From an uncultured Bacillota bacterium (lineage in GTDB: Bacteria > Bacillota > Clostridia > Lachnospirales > Lachnospiraceae), in contig CAJKMA010000082.1 in NCBI GenBank assembly GCA_905200905.1, positions 1-10,023 of the forward strand: a stretch of 10,023 bases of DNA. The letters are read 5' to 3'. The translations under genes and the position numbers were made by a program. The notes under the pieces are model-generated. The model ran no database searches. It had not been told where the DNA came from and saw nothing but the letters and a program-made list of their open reading frames with translations. Below, in pieces: positions 7,424 to 10,023 of this stretch (positions are counted from its first letter, which is position 1; the number at the start of each line of letters is the position of its first letter).

Positions 7424-8323
7424 TCACCCCTCTTCTTTCTCTGTCATAGAACGGTACACCAGCATACTACAAAAAGCAATAATGATGAATAATACCACGG
7501 AGATTGCTGCTGAATATCCATAGTAATTCTTACCGGTAAACGCATGGTTGTATAAAAGCATGCTCACGGTATTCAGGCTCTCATTTGGTGCACCTCTTCC
7601 ATCTGTAATCATGAATGGTATATCAAAAAGCTGAAGACCACCTACCAAAGAAGTTACCATCATGTAAATTAAAATCGGCTTCAGAAGCGGAATGGTGATA
7701 TAGCGGAATGTGTTCCAGGAAGAAGAACCGTCTACCATGGCCGCCTCATACACAGAAGTATCAATACCAGAAATACCAGCCATCAAAATCAAAATAGAGT
7801 TTCCATACCACATCCAGGTCTGAATCCCTGACACAATATAAGAACTTGCTGCTTCGCTTCTAAAGAAATTAAAGGTTTCATCTATAATTCCTGTCTGTAC
7901 AAGGAACTGATTAATAGGTCCTGTAGGGTAAGCAAAGAGCGTCGCTGCCAAAATAGAAATAGATGCTGCTGTAAGCAGGTTCGGCATGTACATGGCAGTG
8001 CGGAAAAAGCCTACTCCTTTTAACTTAAACTTTACATTGGTAAACACGACTGCAAAAAACAAGGCCAGAGCCATCTGGAAAATAAAATTCACACCCCAGA
8101 TTCGCACTGTATTCCATAATGCCTGCCAAAAAGCACTGTCTCTCATAATATGTAAATAGTTCTGCAGTCCTACAAAATCTCCCATATTCCCACTAAATCC
8201 CTTGGTGTTTGTAACACTCAGGTAAAAAGTATAAATAATCGGAAATAAAGAAAATGCAAGAAACACTAGAAAAAACGGGATTACAAAATATACCCCATAC
8301 CGATTATAATTCTTTCTTTTCAA
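7424..8323 (-). CDS. Sugar ABC transporter permease, MalF/UgpA type (CUT1), TTG start
   Basis: This 299-residue inner-membrane permease is the partner of the next gene's product in the importer channel. It has about six hydrophobic segments, beginning with YGVYFVIPFFLVFLAFSLFP (9-28). The EAA loop is YEAAMVDGSSSWNTFRYITI (192-211) followed by PLLKP. The start codon is TTG (8321-8323). It is supported by AGGAGG 8 bases upstream, by a basic N-terminus (MKRKNYNR) before the first membrane segment, and by the lack of any ATG before codon 47. It follows the binding-protein gene after 15 bases. The substrate is inferred from the GH1 gene, not from the permease itself. Confidence 0.95.
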   Translation of the reverse strand: MKRKNYNRYGVYFVIPFFLVFLAFSLFPIIYTFYLSVTNTKGFSGNMGDFVGLQNYLHIMRDSAFWQALWNTVRIWGVNFIFQMALALFFAVVFTNVKFKLKGVGFFRTAMYMPNLLTAASISILAATLFAYPTGPINQFLVQTGIIDETFNFFRSEAASSYIVSGIQTWMWYGNSILILMAGISGIDTSVYEAAMVDGSSSWNTFRYITIPLLKPILIYMMVTSLVGGLQLFDIPFMITDGRGAPNESLNTVSMLLYNHAFTGKNYYGYSAAISVVLFIIIAFCSMLVYRSMTEKEEG

Positions 8324-8331
8324 AACACTCT

Positions 8332-8337
8332 CCTCCT
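8332..8337 (-). promoter_or_regulatory. Ribosome binding site that fixes the TTG start of the first permease
   Basis: AGGAGG on the minus strand lies 8 bases before the TTG at 8321-8323, in the 15-base gap after the binding-protein stop. A full-strength site at ideal distance makes the non-ATG start convincing. Confidence 0.8.
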
Positions 8338-8338
8338 C

Positions 8339-9637
8339 TCACTTTAAATCCGGAAACATTCTTTTGGCTTTTTTTATGATATTATCCTTCATCTCATCTA
8401 TGCTACATTTGCCTTCCCGGTAATTTTCTTTTTCATTCCCGAAAATTTTATTCATTTCTTGATCATAGGAAGTAATTAGTTTTCCGTTAATGGATTTTGC
8501 ATCTGCTAAAAAGACTTCATATGGATTCTGCCCTCCCAGGAAATCATTAGATATCCCTTCAGTAATATAGTCCATAACCTTTTGTGATGCAACATAGTCA
8601 TTTGTTTGATCTATCCACTGCTTCAGAAATTCCTCATCTGTAGTAAAATAACGGACCATTTCTTTTGCGATTTCCTTATTATCAGAATCTTCATTCACAC
8701 CAAGCCAAGTTCCTCCCCAATAATAAGATGACGGCCCCTGAATCACACCCCAGTCTCCACTGGTATCCTGTGTACCGTCTGCACTGGCTGCATTTGGCAT
8801 CAAGGTATTAAACAATCCCCAAGCTGGAAAGAAATAGCAGAATATTTCCTTAGGATTTCCCTTGACATCCTTTAGCTGTCCGCTCATTCCGGCAAACCAG
8901 CCTTCTGACCAAGGTGCCTGCTGTGCCGCATATCCCTTGTCATTCATGGTCTTATAAAAATCAGCAAATTCTAAAATTTTATCATCAACGACTGCTTTGT
9001 CATCTTGAACCCAGCCCTTTTCCCTTTTACTCATGAAAATATAGGACAAATCATCTGGACTGCATACCGTATAACAATCCCCCTGCGACTGCTGCTTAAT
9101 GATTTCTGCGGTCTCCATGAACTTGTCCATATCCTGAAAATATTCCTGAATTTTCTGCGGATCATCTGTGCCAAGATATTCTTTTGCTAAACTTCTCCTG
9201 TAAAACATTGCTCCCGGTGCTGCCTGCCAGGATACTGCACGTAAGCTTCCCTCAAAATCAGTTCCAACATCCAGGGTATAGTCCAGAACCTCCATCTCTT
9301 CCAGATCCGGCTTCAAATCCTCTAAATCAGCCATAACTCCCGGTTCTTCCACAAAACTTCTGACAAATGCCTCCTCAATGGCAAATACATCCGGTGCATT
9401 TCCACTCTGAATGGCATTTTTTAGCTTGCTGGCATAAACATCTGTAGGAACTAATGTAAATTTAACTTTCACATCAGGATGTGTGGTTTTATACAAATCT
9501 AACATTTGTTCCAGCTCATTTGTAAAAGACCAGACTTCAATTACATCTCCCTCTTCTTTCCCTTGTCCTGCACAGCCTGATAGAGAAATCGTTCCCATAA
9601 CTGCTGCTAAAAACAAAGCAATCCATTTTTTCTTCAT
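8339..9637 (-). CDS. Sugar ABC transporter solute-binding lipoprotein (family 1)
   Basis: This extracellular, membrane-anchored binding protein delivers sugar to the two permeases encoded next. From the ATG at 9635-9637 it has 432 residues. The lipoprotein signal is MKKKWIALFLAAVMGTISLSGC, with the lipobox LSGC placing the lipidated Cys at 22. The mature protein opens with VIEVWSFTNELEQMLDLYK and SGNAPDVFAIEE, typical of the MalE/UgpB-type family. Aromatic stretches such as SSYYWGGTWLG may form the sugar site. The same frame stays open upstream to a TTG at 9713-9715, but that TTG is part of the -35 box and upstream of the predicted transcript start, so the longer 458-residue reading is rejected. 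The chosen start has GGGAGGG 11 bases upstream. It is the first gene of the operon. Ligand specificity is inferred as a beta-glucoside from the GH1 neighbour. Confidence 0.93.
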   Translation of the reverse strand: MKKKWIALFLAAVMGTISLSGCAGQGKEEGDVIEVWSFTNELEQMLDLYKTTHPDVKVKFTLVPTDVYASKLKNAIQSGNAPDVFAIEEAFVRSFVEEPGVMADLEDLKPDLEEMEVLDYTLDVGTDFEGSLRAVSWQAAPGAMFYRRSLAKEYLGTDDPQKIQEYFQDMDKFMETAEIIKQQSQGDCYTVCSPDDLSYIFMSKREKGWVQDDKAVVDDKILEFADFYKTMNDKGYAAQQAPWSEGWFAGMSGQLKDVKGNPKEIFCYFFPAWGLFNTLMPNAASADGTQDTSGDWGVIQGPSSYYWGGTWLGVNEDSDNKEIAKEMVRYFTTDEEFLKQWIDQTNDYVASQKVMDYITEGISNDFLGGQNPYEVFLADAKSINGKLITSYDQEMNKIFGNEKENYREGKCSIDEMKDNIIKKAKRMFPDLK

Positions 9638-9648
9638 AAAGCTGTTGT

Positions 9649-9655
9649 CCCTCCC
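9649..9655 (-). promoter_or_regulatory. Ribosome binding site deciding the start of the binding protein
   Basis: GGGAGGG on the minus strand lies 11 bases before the ATG at 9635-9637. The alternative in-frame ATG at 9659-9661 lies upstream of this site and so cannot use it. That favours the start that begins the signal peptide with MKKKW. Confidence 0.7.
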
Positions 9656-9673
9656 TTTCATATTTAAAATATA

Positions 9674-9701
9674 TTTCGTAATTCTAATTATATTTACGAA
9701 A
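9674..9701. promoter_or_regulatory. Inverted-repeat operator candidate enclosing the operon's -10 box
   Basis: Perfect 8-base arms TTTCGTAA (9674-9681) and TTACGAAA (9694-9701) flank a 12-base spacer whose centre is TAATTA. The arms are 20 bases apart, about two helical turns, so both face the same side of DNA. The -10 box (9687-9692) is in the spacer and the predicted start site is in one arm, so a bound protein would block RNA polymerase. The LacI-family protein of this operon is the natural candidate, by inference. Confidence 0.65.
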
Positions 9702-9715
9702 CATCCCCCGTTCAA
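9687..9715 (-). promoter_or_regulatory. Sigma-A promoter of the beta-glucoside operon
   Basis: On the minus strand TTGAAC (9710-9715), a 17-base spacer and a perfect TATAAT (9687-9692) precede the binding-protein gene. The predicted start site near 9680 gives a leader of about 43 bases. The spacer and -10 box overlap the inverted repeat at 9674-9701. Confidence 0.75.
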
Positions 9716-9774
9716 TAGTTATGTATTTTTCTACCTTTTTCATAAAAAATGTTTTTATATTTTTATATAATTTC

Positions 9775-9787
9775 GAATTTTATTTCG
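9775..9787. repeat. 13-base direct repeat, copy nearer the operon
   Basis: GAATTTTATTTCG is repeated exactly at 9829-9841, 54 bases away. This copy overlaps the symmetric TTTCGAA at 9771-9777 (TTCGAA core centred on CG, as in many LacI-family operators). It may be an auxiliary operator. Confidence 0.5.
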
Positions 9788-9828
9788 CTATAAATACCTA
9801 TTATTGTTGAATATACGTATTATATTGT

Positions 9829-9841
9829 GAATTTTATTTCG
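9829..9841. repeat. 13-base direct repeat, distal copy
   Basis: This is an exact second copy of GAATTTTATTTCG (also at 9775-9787). Here it continues into TTTCGTA (9837-9843), the same core as the arms of the operator over the -10 box. Confidence 0.5.
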
Positions 9842-9892
9842 TACTATTTTTCTATTCTTTCTCCTTTTCCTCTTATATACATACTGTCCTTC

Positions 9893-9908
9893 TTATATTT
9901 TACGAAAC
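9893..9908. repeat. Distal copy of the promoter-proximal TTTCGTAAA element
   Basis: On the minus strand GTTTCGTAAAATATAA closely matches GTTTCGTAAATATAAT at 9687-9702, differing by one inserted A. The two copies are about 206 bases apart. The spacing would allow a DNA loop between operators, as known for LacI-type repressors; that is inference. Confidence 0.45.
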
Positions 9909-9957
9909 TTTTCTCCAAAAATATCAATCAACAAAAAGAAATCTATCTACAAAAATT

Positions 9958-9996
9958 AAAAAAGGCATCGATTCTATAACCCATAGAATCGATGCC
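9958..9996 (-). terminator. Rho-independent terminator of a gene beyond the right edge
   Basis: Perfect 14-base arms (GGCATCGATTCTAT, 9964-9977, and ATAGAATCGATGCC, 9983-9996) surround a 5-base loop. On the minus strand the stem is followed at once by TTTTTTAATTTTT. It should end a leftward transcript entering from beyond 10023 and insulate the beta-glucoside operon. The TAA read at 10021-10023 on the minus strand could be that gene's stop codon, but one codon is not evidence enough. Confidence 0.88.
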
Positions 9997-10023
9997 CTTA
10001 TTTACATTTTATAACAAATCTTA

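Larger units (their letters stand above)
9716..9957. other. Long AT-rich upstream regulatory region without a gene
   Basis: No open frame with a ribosome binding site was seen on either strand. The region is extremely AT-rich, and every CG dinucleotide in it lies in a TTTCG/CGAAA motif (9771-9777, 9783-9787, 9837-9843, 9901-9907) or in ATACGTAT (9813-9820). It contains A/T tracts and looks like an extended control region for the beta-glucoside operon. A weak second promoter on the minus strand near 9893-9898 (TATAAG) is possible but unconvincing. Confidence 0.5.

Noticed and set aside
9659..9661. Alternative ATG start for the binding protein (MKGRDNSFMKKK)
   Set aside because: It lies upstream of the only good ribosome site (9649-9655) and would add a charged stretch before the signal peptide. 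The ATG at 9637 fits better.
9483..9770. Plus-strand 95-codon frame opposite the binding-protein signal peptide
   Set aside because: Its Phe/Ile-rich translation comes from reading the A-rich promoter and hydrophobic signal sequence backwards. No promoter or ribosome site supports it.
1..10023. Search for CRISPR arrays, tRNA/rRNA genes, transposases, toxin-antitoxin or defence genes
   Set aside because: No spaced repeat series, RNA-gene signatures or matching protein motifs were seen. The window is regular metabolic chromosome.

Overview
The window looks like chromosomal DNA of a low-GC Gram-positive gut anaerobe, most likely a Lachnospiraceae-type Clostridia (Blautia/Dorea/Ruminococcus-like). 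The evidence is AT-rich intergenic DNA, strong GGAGG-type ribosome binding sites, consensus sigma-A promoters, a lipoprotein sugar-binding protein, and a sugar ABC operon without its own ATPase. The taxonomic call is inference from gene style, not a database match. All seven well-supported genes lie on the minus strand, so transcription runs from right to left.

Right half (about 4058-9715): one five-gene beta-glucoside utilisation operon. In transcription order it holds a lipoprotein solute-binding protein (8339-9637), two CUT1-type permeases (7424-8323 and 6589-7419), a LacI-family regulator (5561-6565) and a GH1 beta-glucosidase (4203-5564) that overlaps the regulator by 4 bases (ATGA). The promoter is TTGAAC-17-TATAAT at 9687-9715. 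Its -10 box sits inside a 28-base inverted repeat (TTTCGTAA...TTACGAAA, 9674-9701), and related TTTCG motifs recur for about 230 bases upstream. A perfect 17-bp hairpin at 4058-4112 closes the operon. The glucosidase has the Glu-Trp pair of enzymes acting on unphosphorylated sugars, which fits import by an ABC transporter rather than a PTS. The likely sequence is: the lipoprotein captures an oligosaccharide or beta-glucoside, the two permeases import it with a shared ATPase encoded elsewhere, GH1 hydrolyses it in the cytoplasm, and the LacI protein controls the set.

Left half (about 303-3991): two separately promoted, tandem genes. A CdaR/PucR-type regulator (2832-3917) has its own promoter (TTGCCA-17-TATTAT) and a long hairpin terminator (2772-2824). 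A 764-residue aconitase-superfamily hydratase of the uncharacterised YbhJ-like type (364-2658) follows, with its own promoter (TTGCAT-17-TATAAT) and a perfect 18-bp palindrome (2742-2759) upstream of the -35 box.

Edges: a strong sigma-A promoter (121-149) fires leftward toward a gene mostly or wholly beyond position 1. A strong terminator (9958-9996) ends a minus-strand transcript coming from beyond position 10023. No RNA genes, mobile elements, CRISPR arrays or defence genes were seen. The genes are ordinary metabolic types; the interest lies in the regulatory architecture and in the uncharacterised hydratase/CdaR pair.
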